A stretch of 22,473 nt of DNA, taken from positions 1 to 22,473 of IMG/VR virus record IMGVR_UViG_3300032053_014227; one strand, given 5' to 3'. Source of the stretch: a virus. The notes beneath the pieces were generated by a model. The model had not been told where the DNA came from. It saw nothing but the letters and a program-made list of their open reading frames with translations, and searched no databases. Shown in pieces: positions 6,342-13,929 of the stretch (position 1 is its first letter; every line of letters starts with the position of its first letter). The position numbers were made by a program, and so were the translations under genes.

Positions 6342-9300
6342 GTGACGCAAGTCGGAATCAACTGGGACACGCTGACCTACCGGCCCGGCGATACCCTCAA
6401 AGCCAGTATCTTCCTGAGCGACCCGCAGGGGCTGCCTCCTCGCTCTCTGTCGTGGGTTCTTCGCCACAACAACAATACCATTGTGGCCACAGGGGGTGGC
6501 ACCGTTGTCCGCTATGAAAACGCACAGCACGGGGTCTACAGGCTCACGGTGACCGCCGCTGACAGCGCAGGCCAAGGGTCTGCGGCAGAAAGCGCTGTGG
6601 TGGTGTCAGGAGGCGAGGAATCTCGGGTGGCTGTGGTTCCTTTGGGGGTGGGCAGCACGTCGATGTACTTGGGGGCACTGTTCAGTACTGAACAGCGCAC
6701 GGGAGCCGGGTCTTCTCCCGTTTTGCCGTTCCAGATTTCGTCTTCCACGGAAGACATCTATCTCCTGCCCGGCACCACGCATTTCAGCCTCGATCTCGAC
6801 CCGAACCAAGGCGCTGTAGACGACGAAGTGGTCGTCCGTACGAGGCTGGGCAACTGGGCTCTGGTAGGCTTTCCCGCCGGGCTGAACGGCGAAGACATCG
6901 GCTACGACTACACGACGGATCACCCGCTCATTCCGGCACCTGCGGACCTCAAGCTCCGCGTGGCCGTTGACGCCTTCAAGGTGCATGGAAGCTCATTCGC
7001 GTCCTCCAACTTCCGTGTGCGGGTCAAGTGTTGGTGTGCCACAGGGGCGCAGATATGGCAGTACGACCAGTGTGCCTACTCGATGCACCCCGGAGGTGAA
7101 GGTTTGCGCCAGCGGAAGTTTGCTGCGCTCTTCACAGGCGTCGAGCTGGAGACGGATGTGGACGCCCGGCAGGATCGCCTATTTGCGAGCGGGCAGGTGC
7201 TGTACACGACGCCGGACGTAACAACCATACCGGCGGGCGCGCTCGCGCCTACGGGCGCTCCAAACCCGTCAGACAGCGCCACAGGCATGTTTTTCACCGA
7301 CTCCAACGCGTACGCAACGTACGAGTCTGAAGACCATCTGGAGATCGAAGCCAAGGCTGTCGCGGCCATCGAAGGTGTTCGGCCCTTCTACGTCAGCTTC
7401 CAGATGCCGGGCTACCCTTTGATCGTTCAGCGCGTCAAGCGCCTGTACGGCAATCTTGTCGTATACGCGAATGGAGGGCCACTAGACGTGAACGCCGTGG
7501 TGACGATGGACATTTCCACCGGCACAGGCGATAAGCGCTACACCTTTCGGGTGGCCGCCAGAGCTGTTTACAGCCCTGATCCAGACCTTTTCGTGCGGTG
7601 TGGCTCTGTACCGATTGACTTGTCAGACTTTCAGTTTGGCTCCACCGGTATAACGGTAGCCTTTGCGGTCAACTACAGCTACAGCCCTGCGTTTTACCCG
7701 GCCATCAGTGGAACGGGCACTCTGCCTCCCGAGTGGGGGCCGGACAGCATCTACGCGAGCACCTATGGGCGCAGCGTGAAGTACGACGGAGCCTGCTACA
7801 GCAACCCGCAGTCCGTGTCTCTGATTGAAGCCGAAGCGGTTGTGCCTGTTGTGACCTCCAACGGATGCGCCAGTACCGATTGTGGCCCTGTTGGCATCTA
7901 TTGCTACGACGCGGTTGAGGCCCCGGTGGAGAAGGTGACTGTGCCGCAGCCTTACCAACAACCGGCACCGTACATTGCCTTTGGCAGCAACCCAGCGCGC
8001 TGCTTCTACAATCCGGTGCTGACTACTGAATACGGAGGTACGGAATACGACGCGCTGGACATCAGGTCGTATACGGATAGCTCGCTCTGCGGCAAATGGG
8101 GCCGGTACCGCCGCTGCGGCTCTCCGACCACCATTTTGACGGTGGTGTACCCAACTGTGGCCTCACCCCACAGTTTCATCAGCTACGACTCGAAGTGCTA
8201 CCAGTACAACGGCACAACGATTCTCAGCACGGGGTCCACAACTTTCGTTTCGGTAGGCAGCGTGTCTCCCGTGGCCAGTTGCAGCGACGCACTCTGCAAC
8301 GGTTCCAATGCAGCCGGTGAGAGCTACCTCTACAGAGACGCGGAAACCGGGCAGCAGGTCAGCGTGCGTTTTCCACATCTCGACGTTGGCGTTCCGCACT
8401 TTGCTGTCTCGCCTTCCGTCGTGGATAGCGGAGTTTCCGGGCTCTCTGAGGGGAACAGCCGCATCCTGTTTCGTCAGGCAGGCCGTAAGCGCATCAGCAC
8501 CGTCTCCGGCGCGGGTGACCTTCAGTTGGCGTTTGCTTCAGCGGCGGTAGCAAAGTCGGTGCTTGTCTACCGGGGTGGCGCGCTCGTGGCGTCGTACCCA
8601 CTATCGGTCTCAGAGTCTAAGCTTACCATTCCAGTGCTCAGCGGTGACGACCTATGGCTCGACGTGTCGTCGGGAGGCCGAGTTCCAGCTAAGATGGTGG
8701 GTGCCAGCGTCGTCGCAAGTTGGGCACCGGTTGTGCGGCTGCCGCGTGTTTACGATACCGGCACGGTCAGCTCTTCTGGTTCAGTCAAGGCGGTTGGCTT
8801 CTGCGGGCTTACGGACCATCAGTCGTACGTCTTTTTTGGGACGCTGCCTGCCGAGAACATGACCGGGGATGTCGTGAACCCCGACACGCTCGTTACGGTT
8901 CAAGGCTCAGGGTCGCCTGAGTATTGGCTCGTCCGCAGCCGGGCTATTGGTGACCTGACTCCTTCTGCGCCTACAGGAGTCTTTCCCTACGCCGGAGAGA
9001 CTTTGAACAGCCCAATGGTGTTCAAGTTCTACGCGGTTAGAGAAGTCCAAGGAGCCCACGGGGAGTTCGATGTGTGGCTTGGCGCTAACGGCACGTTTCC
9101 GGCACATCTGAAGCTCGACGATTTCCGTGTGATCAGCGCGTCAGGAACGTCTTACCAACGCGACGCGCAGATCGGTGATACCAGTCGTAACAACGTCGTG
9201 GTGACCGGGTCTCCCACGGGTATCAGGCTCCCGCGCATGTTCGTGGCCGACGACGGCCAGCTCATTTCTTCAGACGCGGATGGCGTCACAGAGGCCGCAG

Positions 9301-10292
9301 TGTACATCGGAAACAAGCTCTTCACCTCCACCGGGCAGGTGGACACCGGGCTTTCGAGCCAGATTTACCGGGACTTGGTCAGCTACCCTCCAGTCGTATA
9401 CGAAGGTGCTGTCGCTCAGGCAGGCAATCCCGGCCCGCTGACGATCTGCACAAGCACGAACGAGATTTACGCTTCGGACAACTTCGTCAACCGCGTGCTA
9501 GTCAGTGACGCGACAACGCGGGTGCCCATTGCGAATATCGCAACGTCTGGCCCTGTACACAAGATCGACTACTGTCCGACGACTGACCGGGTTTTTGTGG
9601 TTGATGACACGCCTTTGGGCGGAACCTACTACGTCATCAACCCCCACACGCACGCAGTCGAGTCTACCCACACGGTTTCCCCTGCCGTTACGCTTGTCGA
9701 TGTGCGCTATTGCCCGGACGACGGCTTCATGTACTTGATCGGGTACGGTGTGCCCACCAACAGCGACAATACCTTCTTCCGGGTGGACCCGGTTAGCTAC
9801 GTGTATACATCGTACGCTTCACCGACGACTGGAACCGAGAACGCCCTGCTCTACGTCCCCGATACGCGTGAGATGTGGGGCGTAAGCCACGGCTGGTGCT
9901 TGAACATCGACGACTTTTCCTTCCGCCAATACAGTAACTTCGGAGCTTTTGACGCTGCCTACGGTGACCACAAGGTCTATCTGAAGTTTTACACTCAAAC
10001 GTCAGTGTTTGACCCGGTGCGGGACACGACGCTTTCGGCGGTGAGCCTTACCTATTCCACAGGTGGCGCGGCTTTCCACCCGATCAGGAAGCGCTTTTAC
10101 ACCACAGTTCTCGACGCTTTTGGGTCTTTGGACACGTGGTACACAACGATTACTCCGTACGGGGCGGCAGACAACAGCATTCCGGGTTATCCGGGCAGTC
10201 AGAACTGGTTCGTGTACAACGCGGTCACAAAGAAGGTCATAGGCGGCATGGGTCCGCTTGGATACCCGAGCATTCTGGTGAGCCTGACGTAG
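6342..10292 (+). CDS. Giant phage appendage/adhesin with Cys-rich repeats and C-terminal beta-propeller
   Basis: 1316 residues from GTG 6342; the ATG at 6337 is out of frame and closes at once. Residues ~1-90 look like a PKD or cadherin-like beta-sandwich (SWVLRHNNNTIVATGG, then GVYRLTVTAADSAG). Two similar cysteine motifs follow, one near 480-515 (YDGACY ... GCASTDCGPVG) and one near 613-650 (YDSKCY ... ASCSDALCNG), typical of environmental phage fibre modules. The last ~300 residues (from about 1010) contain repeated strands such as NEIYASDNFVNRVLVSD, KIDYCPTTDRVFVVDD and VRYCPDDGFMYLIG, which look like a YncE/NHL-type beta-propeller. There is no signal peptide or transmembrane segment. It is probably a tail fibre or spike used in host recognition; which domain contacts the receptor is not known. 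Its 3' end overlaps the opposing gene by 56 bases. Confidence 0.75.
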   Translation: MTQVGINWDTLTYRPGDTLKASIFLSDPQGLPPRSLSWVLRHNNNTIVATGGGTVVRYENAQHGVYRLTVTAADSAGQGSAAESAVVVSGGEESRVAVVPLGVGSTSMYLGALFSTEQRTGAGSSPVLPFQISSSTEDIYLLPGTTHFSLDLDPNQGAVDDEVVVRTRLGNWALVGFPAGLNGEDIGYDYTTDHPLIPAPADLKLRVAVDAFKVHGSSFASSNFRVRVKCWCATGAQIWQYDQCAYSMHPGGEGLRQRKFAALFTGVELETDVDARQDRLFASGQVLYTTPDVTTIPAGALAPTGAPNPSDSATGMFFTDSNAYATYESEDHLEIEAKAVAAIEGVRPFYVSFQMPGYPLIVQRVKRLYGNLVVYANGGPLDVNAVVTMDISTGTGDKRYTFRVAARAVYSPDPDLFVRCGSVPIDLSDFQFGSTGITVAFAVNYSYSPAFYPAISGTGTLPPEWGPDSIYASTYGRSVKYDGACYSNPQSVSLIEAEAVVPVVTSNGCASTDCGPVGIYCYDAVEAPVEKVTVPQPYQQPAPYIAFGSNPARCFYNPVLTTEYGGTEYDALDIRSYTDSSLCGKWGRYRRCGSPTTILTVVYPTVASPHSFISYDSKCYQYNGTTILSTGSTTFVSVGSVSPVASCSDALCNGSNAAGESYLYRDAETGQQVSVRFPHLDVGVPHFAVSPSVVDSGVSGLSEGNSRILFRQAGRKRISTVSGAGDLQLAFASAAVAKSVLVYRGGALVASYPLSVSESKLTIPVLSGDDLWLDVSSGGRVPAKMVGASVVASWAPVVRLPRVYDTGTVSSSGSVKAVGFCGLTDHQSYVFFGTLPAENMTGDVVNPDTLVTVQGSGSPEYWLVRSRAIGDLTPSAPTGVFPYAGETLNSPMVFKFYAVREVQGAHGEFDVWLGANGTFPAHLKLDDFRVISASGTSYQRDAQIGDTSRNNVVVTGSPTGIRLPRMFVADDGQLISSDADGVTEAAVYIGNKLFTSTGQVDTGLSSQIYRDLVSYPPVVYEGAVAQAGNPGPLTICTSTNEIYASDNFVNRVLVSDATTRVPIANIATSGPVHKIDYCPTTDRVFVVDDTPLGGTYYVINPHTHAVESTHTVSPAVTLVDVRYCPDDGFMYLIGYGVPTNSDNTFFRVDPVSYVYTSYASPTTGTENALLYVPDTREMWGVSHGWCLNIDDFSFRQYSNFGAFDAAYGDHKVYLKFYTQTSVFDPVRDTTLSAVSLTYSTGGAAFHPIRKRFYTTVLDAFGSLDTWYTTITPYGAADNSIPGYPGSQNWFVYNAVTKKVIGGMGPLGYPSILVSLT

Positions 10293-10827
10293 TCGGCCCG
10301 AGCTGCTGGTGGAGCACCTGCTGAAGCGTGGGGTTCGTGTCGGCCATCATCTGGATGACGCCCATTACTTGCGCGATCACGTAGTTTTGAACGTTGGAGG
10401 TGTTGTCCGGCACTTCGACGTACACGGGTGGACCGCTGAACTGTCTTGAGCAGACCACCTGCACAACCATGTCGCTCCTGATTGTTTCACCGAGGATTTT
10501 CACCGTGGCACTGCGCGCCGCGAACTTCTTCTCGTAGCGGTAGCCGACGTGGGAAGTCACATACGCAATTAGGCGTGGGTCGCGGATCGAGACGTCGAAC
10601 ATGAACCCGGAGTGCTCAAAGCTGATGGCGTTGCTGGAGTTCTCGATGGCGTTGCAGCGGAAGCCATGCCGGACGAAGAACTCGTCCAGACGGCGTAGAG
10701 CGCTCACGCACGCGCTGTAGCGGTTTTCGGGGGCTGTCAGGGGCTGCGGCGGCTGCTGCGGCGGCTCCCACTTGACGACTTCGCCTCCCGGCCCGGCTAT
10801 GAACCCAATTTGCTTCTGCGCGCCCAT
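10237..10827 (-). CDS. Hypothetical phage protein
   Basis: 196 residues from ATG 10827. A longer open frame extends upstream through the intrinsic terminator and the neighbouring gene, but that extension is compositionally shadow-like, so the ATG is preferred. The protein has a proline/glutamine stretch (WEPPQQPPQPLTAPE, about 20-34) followed by a mixed alpha/beta region, including FFVRHGFRCNAIENSS and YVEVPDNTSNVQNYVIAQVM. No family is recognised. The start follows a GTTCTAC heptamer by 5 bases. The 3' end overlaps the appendage gene on the other strand. Confidence 0.6.
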   Translation of the reverse strand: MGAQKQIGFIAGPGGEVVKWEPPQQPPQPLTAPENRYSACVSALRRLDEFFVRHGFRCNAIENSSNAISFEHSGFMFDVSIRDPRLIAYVTSHVGYRYEKKFAARSATVKILGETIRSDMVVQVVCSRQFSGPPVYVEVPDNTSNVQNYVIAQVMGVIQMMADTNPTLQQVLHQQLGPTTSGSPECSGIQADPCRL

Positions 10828-10839
10828 GTTGAGTAGAAC

Positions 10840-10865
10840 AAAAAGGCCGCCCACGAAGGGCGGCC
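10840..10865 (-). terminator. Rho-independent terminator of the 10889-11383 gene
   Basis: On the minus strand an 8-bp perfect stem (GGCCGCCC paired with GGGCGGCC, loop TTCGT) is followed directly by TTTTT. It begins 23 bases beyond the stop of the upstream gene. The T tract ends 12 bases before the ATG of the next gene, so that gene needs its own promoter or readthrough. Confidence 0.85.
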
Positions 10866-10888
10866 TCTGATCTTGATGGCAGGCGAGC

Positions 10889-11383
10889 TTAGACGGTGAT
10901 GCCACCGGGGTTGATGATACCCGCGCCTGCGTTGGTGATGCCGCCGCTCGTGGTGGTCGGGCCGCCGACAGAGCCCCACTTCTTCTGGAGTTCAGCCTTG
11001 TTGAACGCGTCATCGTAGCCCCAGCCCTTGCGGCCCGAGGCGACAATGTCGATCTGCGCGTTGCGCAGGTCGGCCTTGTTGCGGATGACCGCCGAGACGT
11101 TGACGGTGGTGCTGCCGGAACCGAAGAACGCCACCCGCTTGTTGAGCAGGACGTAGCTCTTGGTGATGGAGCCACCGGGGGCAACGGTAAAGGCCGCTCC
11201 GACGAGAGCGAACCCTGACGGGCTGGACGTGCCGTCGTACTGCATCAGCTTGATGTACGCCTGATTCGGCCCGGTGTTCTCGAACACGAAGTCGATGTTG
11301 CCGAGCTTGTCGTTGGCGGACTGGGCATACGCAGCGAAGACTGTCGCGTCTGTTCCAAATCCAACGCTTGATAGTTGATTCAT
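10889..11383 (-). CDS. Small beta-rich structural-type protein
   Basis: 164 residues from ATG 11383; an in-frame GTG at 11419 would add 12 residues. The body is beta-rich and serine/glycine-rich (KLGNIDFVFENTGPNQAYIK, then GGSITKSYVLLNKRVAFFGSG) and ends in a glycine/threonine-rich tail (GGPTTTSGGITNAGAGIINP). Composition and a strong terminator just downstream suggest a highly expressed virion protein, possibly a head decoration or tail component; this is inference. No known fold is recognised. Confidence 0.65.
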   Translation of the reverse strand: MNQLSSVGFGTDATVFAAYAQSANDKLGNIDFVFENTGPNQAYIKLMQYDGTSSPSGFALVGAAFTVAPGGSITKSYVLLNKRVAFFGSGSTTVNVSAVIRNKADLRNAQIDIVASGRKGWGYDDAFNKAELQKKWGSVGGPTTTSGGITNAGAGIINPGGITV

Positions 11384-11496
11384 ACTTTTGACTGTGGTTT
11401 CTGTTGCTGCCAGCCGCACGACTGGCGTTCACCCGTAACCACGTAATGCGCACCTTCCGCGCCTACGGCAGTTGGTGCCCGATTGTCTTAGATGTA

Positions 11497-12546
11497 TCAC
11501 GTTTCGCCTCTGGCCAAGCTGAGCCCGATTTCCAAAAGCTCCTGTTCAGCGATCTCGATGCCCTGTTCGCTCGGCGGCAACCGCGTCATGTAGCGCTGCA
11601 TGGCTCCTTCGAGTGACCAGCCAGACTCCGCCAACGTTCCACTACCGCCTTCAGCTCCGACTGTTTCGTAGGCATAGACAGCCTCGAAGCGGTTCGAGTA
11701 CGGCAGCGCAAACCACTCTTCGGTCTCGGCGTGGTTGGCGAGGGTCACCCTCCAGCGGTCTTCACTCGCAGGATCAAAACCTGCTTTGAACCCTGCGAGC
11801 GTGCTGTTTATGTATACGGGAAAGGCCCCCGTCGCCACCCACTCGACGGACAGGCTGTCGAGGTCCACGAGGGCCACGCGCTTAGCCTCGTCCGCCTCGC
11901 CCCAATTCTGTTGGAACGGCGAGCCGACATAGTGTATACGGGACGTGAAGCTCTGCGGTTTGTGAATGTGGCCGAGCAGCGCAAGGTCGAAGCGCTTGAT
12001 GATTTCAAACGGAACTCCGGTTACGGCGGGGCCAGAGTTTAGAGCCGACCCTACAATCTGGAAGTGACCGAAGAGAACCTTGGTAAACTTCCGGTACTTC
12101 ATCGTCTGCGTGTCGAGCCACCGGGCGAGCTTATCGTGGTCGTTGTCTTCCGGGTACGACACGAAGAAGAGGACTCTGTTGCCGCCGTGCTGCACGATCT
12201 GGTTGTGCAGCACGTTGAACCTGCCGCTGAACATTCGGCCCACGTCTACTGAAGCGTTACGGAGGTATTGCTCGTGGTTGCCTATGATCTTGAAGTTCGT
12301 GTCCAAGACTGGAAAGGGCTCCAGCCCGGCTATGACGGCGTCGATGACGGGCACGGGTATGGCTGTCCGGTCGTCAGTTGTGTCGCCAAGGTCTACGAGG
12401 CCAGCGCACGCATTTTGAGTGAAAACGCTGTACAGGTCGCGGTAGAACTTCCTGACGCGAAAAAGCTGGAGCGGCGTGTTCGGGTCGTTGAAACAGCGCT
12501 CGTCGCCGTCTGTGGCTTGGAGGTCCGCGTATACGAGTAGTTTCAT
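11497..12546 (-). CDS. SbcD/Mre11-like metallophosphoesterase (T4 gp47-type nuclease)
   Basis: 349 residues. Calcineurin-type phosphoesterase motifs are in order: YADLQ (residues 6-10), LGDTTDDR (53-60), GNHE (89-92), LFGHFQ (158-163) and LLGHIHKP (190-197). This is the Mre11/SbcD arrangement, which with an SbcC/Rad50 partner processes DNA ends during phage recombination and replication. Motif I is normally DxH; here it is D8-L-Q10, so one metal-binding histidine is replaced by glutamine. The partner ATPase is not in the window. The start is preceded by TAAAGT then seven bases, compatible with a promoter -10 close to the ATG; no Shine-Dalgarno sequence is seen. Confidence 0.82.
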   Translation of the reverse strand: MKLLVYADLQATDGDERCFNDPNTPLQLFRVRKFYRDLYSVFTQNACAGLVDLGDTTDDRTAIPVPVIDAVIAGLEPFPVLDTNFKIIGNHEQYLRNASVDVGRMFSGRFNVLHNQIVQHGGNRVLFFVSYPEDNDHDKLARWLDTQTMKYRKFTKVLFGHFQIVGSALNSGPAVTGVPFEIIKRFDLALLGHIHKPQSFTSRIHYVGSPFQQNWGEADEAKRVALVDLDSLSVEWVATGAFPVYINSTLAGFKAGFDPASEDRWRVTLANHAETEEWFALPYSNRFEAVYAYETVGAEGGSGTLAESGWSLEGAMQRYMTRLPPSEQGIEIAEQELLEIGLSLARGET

Positions 12547-12586
12547 AGTTTACACTTTAGGCTGACAGCGCTATGCCGGTGGCGTG

Positions 12587-12751
12587 ATGCAGTTCATCCC
12601 ACATAGAACGCAGCGGTTTCTAACCTTGGGCGATCTGGTCTCCGTGATCTACGGCAACTTGCCGAAGCCTTCAGCGCGAAAGTTCCTTCAAGCGCTGGCT
12701 GACGCAGGGCGTATTCGCATGAGCGGAGTCAAGGTCTGCATAGGAGGTTGA
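12587..12751 (+). CDS. Small winged-helix-like hypothetical protein
   Basis: 54 residues (begins MQFIPHRTQRFLTLGDLV, ends AGRIRMSGVKVCIGG). It was found by reading the gap and is shorter than usual ORF cut-offs. The pattern LGDLVSVIYGNLPKPSARKF followed by LQALADAGRIRM resembles a short helix-turn-helix with a small beta hairpin, as in phage transcription adaptors, but similarity is weak. A GTG three bases upstream is an alternative start. It lies divergently from the nuclease gene, with 40 bases between them. Confidence 0.4.
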   Translation: MQFIPHRTQRFLTLGDLVSVIYGNLPKPSARKFLQALADAGRIRMSGVKVCIGG

Positions 12752-12823
12752 AAATCAAGCGTATTTGGTGCGACTACCCCTTTGGGCGCAGATTTGGTTC
12801 TACTTGGTGTGGAACTTAGTTTG

Positions 12824-13024
12824 ATGATAAAGCTGTACTCGCTCGCGATCAACGGCAAGCCCGTGTGTTCCGTCAGCGCCGAAGTTCCGCCGTGGCTGCC
12901 TGTTCAGCCCCACCTGAATCGGGTGTGGTTGCGGGGTCTGATACAGCAGGTGCTGTCCTCCCATTTCCGCTCACGTAGTTACTGGTGTGATGACCGAAGC
13001 CCATCTAGCCCGTGTCTTAATTGA
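12824..13024 (+). CDS. Possible small hypothetical protein
   Basis: 66 residues from ATG 12824, preceded by TTAGTTTG. The sequence MIKLYSLAINGKPVCSVSAEVP looks like a plausible beta-hairpin start, but the last residues overlap the next gene by 35 bases in another frame and look like shadow sequence. It is the only reasonable frame in the 12752-12989 gap. No family is recognised. Confidence 0.35.
   Translation: MIKLYSLAINGKPVCSVSAEVPPWLPVQPHLNRVWLRGLIQQVLSSHFRSRSYWCDDRSPSSPCLN
12975..12981 (+). promoter_or_regulatory. GTAGTTA start-proximal motif
   Basis: GTAGTTA is 5 bases before GTG 12987 and 8 before ATG 12990, the alternative starts of the next gene. The surrounding DNA has no Shine-Dalgarno sequence. 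Confidence 0.45.
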
Positions 13025-13349
13025 CGAGGCCGGGGACGCCGAGATCGACCCGAAGATCAAAGTGCTGATGACCCGCATCATGCACCAGATACACTCGGTT
13101 CCGTCCTTGGAGACTTTTCTCGTCGATGCCGGTGTGGTCCCTATGGACAATGGCGGCGCGGACATCCAGCTCGACTTTCTCCGCCTGCCTGAAGAGGTTG
13201 TTCCCCAGATCGAGCGTCTGCTGACGGCTGATTTCTTCCGGCAGCACAGGTGGACCAAGTACGTGAAAAATGGCCAAGCGCACATGGGCTTTCAGTTGAT
13301 TCTGCGGCCCGATGACTTGCCCGGCGACGCGTACGACTACGCGTACTGA
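12990..13349 (+). CDS. Hypothetical protein
   Basis: 119 residues from ATG 12990; GTG 12987 directly before is also possible. The protein is mixed alpha/beta and soluble (MTEAHLARVLIDEAGD, then LPEEVVPQIERLLTADFF) with an acidic C-terminus ending DAYDYAY. It is preceded by a GTAGTTA motif. Its stop overlaps the next start (TGATG), so the two genes are probably co-translated. No family is recognised. Confidence 0.6.
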   Translation: MTEAHLARVLIDEAGDAEIDPKIKVLMTRIMHQIHSVPSLETFLVDAGVVPMDNGGADIQLDFLRLPEEVVPQIERLLTADFFRQHRWTKYVKNGQAHMGFQLILRPDDLPGDAYDYAY

Positions 13350-13663
13350 TGCCTTCTGAAGTCGCCAAAAAAGTTGCGGGCACCTTCATTGCCGACCCCG
13401 GTGAGCCGAAGACGCCCGTGTTTGCGTGGTTGCAGAGCGAGTGCCGCGCAGGGTGCTTCGCTCACACAGTCAAGGCGTGGTGCAAAGAGCAGGCGGAACC
13501 TCTCGATCCCGCCTTACTCATCGTGGACGCAATCAGCTCAAACGGTATACAGGGCCACGTTCCCTGCCGCATAGCTGATCATGAGGCCACGAGCACGTTC
13601 TTGACCGAAGTCGCCTTCGTGCTCAACCCCAAGACCTCAATCGTTCTTCGGGCTGACCTCTAG
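13349..13663 (+). CDS. Hypothetical protein, coupled to upstream gene
   Basis: 104 residues starting in the TGATG overlap. It has four cysteines (ECRAGC, AWCKE, VPCR), but no recognisable zinc motif, and a beta-rich C-terminus (TEVAFVLNPKTSIVLRADL). Its 3' end overlaps the opposing ribbon-helix-helix candidate by 27 bases. Function unknown. Confidence 0.55.
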   Translation: MPSEVAKKVAGTFIADPGEPKTPVFAWLQSECRAGCFAHTVKAWCKEQAEPLDPALLIVDAISSNGIQGHVPCRIADHEATSTFLTEVAFVLNPKTSIVLRADL

Positions 13664-13867
13664 GTTTTCGTTTGCGTGCTCGGGGTTTTTGTACTCCAGT
13701 CGCCCGGCGAGGTAGTCGAGCACGACTTTTCGGCAAAGCAGGCGCATCGTGCGCACCCCACGCGGCGGGTTGTCGTCGTGGAGCTTCTTGAGGGCTTTTT
13801 CGTGCTGCGGGCTGACGCGGAACGACAGCACCACGGTTTTTACGGCGGAGCCTTTCTTTTTTGGCAT
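13637..13867 (-). CDS. Ribbon-helix-helix-like DNA-binding protein (candidate regulator)
   Basis: 76 residues. A basic N-terminus (MPKKKGSAVK) leads into a strand and two helices, VVLSFRVSPQHEKALKKL (12-29) then GVRTMRLLCRKVVLDYL, consistent with a short ribbon-helix-helix DNA-binding fold as found in Arc/MetJ-type regulators. The tail is acidic. It is transcribed divergently from the portal gene across 62 bases that contain an inverted repeat (13885-13898) and a motif on each strand, so auto-repression or control of the structural operon is plausible. This is inferred; no relative was identified with certainty. Confidence 0.5.
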   Translation of the reverse strand: MPKKKGSAVKTVVLSFRVSPQHEKALKKLHDDNPPRGVRTMRLLCRKVVLDYLAGRLEYKNPEHANENLEVSPKND

Positions 13868-13873
13868 ATACGG

Positions 13874-13880
13874 TAAGAAC
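13874..13880 (-). promoter_or_regulatory. GTTCTTA start-proximal motif (minus strand)
   Basis: On the minus strand GTTCTTA is 6 bases upstream of the ATG at 13867. The same heptamer precedes the primase and GroES-like genes on the plus strand. Confidence 0.45.
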
Positions 13881-13884
13881 GGGA

Positions 13885-13898
13885 ATCCGTGGACGGAT
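13885..13898. promoter_or_regulatory. Inverted repeat in divergent intergenic region, possible operator
   Basis: ATCCGT, then GG, then ACGGAT: a perfect 6-bp inverted repeat between the divergent ribbon-helix-helix candidate and the portal gene. It sits between the two start-proximal motifs, a suitable place for an operator. Short repeats of this size can occur by chance. Confidence 0.35.
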
Positions 13899-13918
13899 AC
13901 CCCGTGTTTTGGTTCTTG

Positions 13919-13925
13919 GTAGTTA
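13919..13925 (+). promoter_or_regulatory. GTAGTTA start-proximal motif before portal gene
   Basis: GTAGTTA is 4 bases upstream of ATG 13930, in true intergenic DNA (no overlapping stop codon). A TTGGTTCTTG string lies just before it; a near-identical string occurs upstream of the fibre gene. Confidence 0.5.
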
Positions 13926-13929
13926 ACGT

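Noticed and set aside
10828-11184. N-terminal extension of the 10237-10827 gene
   Set aside because: The longer frame runs through an intrinsic terminator and antisense-phase sequence of the neighbouring gene, and consists of Ser/Arg/Pro-rich shadow residues.
11384-11496. A possible gene or hairpin in the gap between the beta-rich gene and the nuclease gene
   Set aside because: Only a 5-bp weak inverted repeat (GCCAG/CTGGC) and a possible GTG extension are present. No convincing terminator, promoter motif or independent frame was found.
12186-12214. A 10-bp inverted repeat (CGTGCTGCAC with GTGCAGCACG) in the nuclease gene
   Set aside because: It encodes conserved-looking VLH and VQH residues whose codons happen to be complementary, and it has a 9-base loop and no associated T tract or intergenic location.
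12741-12823. AGGAGG at 12742 as a ribosome-binding site for a tiny frame
   Set aside because: The sequence lies in the last codons of the 54-residue gene. The only nearby start (TTG 12748) opens a 23-residue frame with no support, and no ATG lies at a suitable distance.
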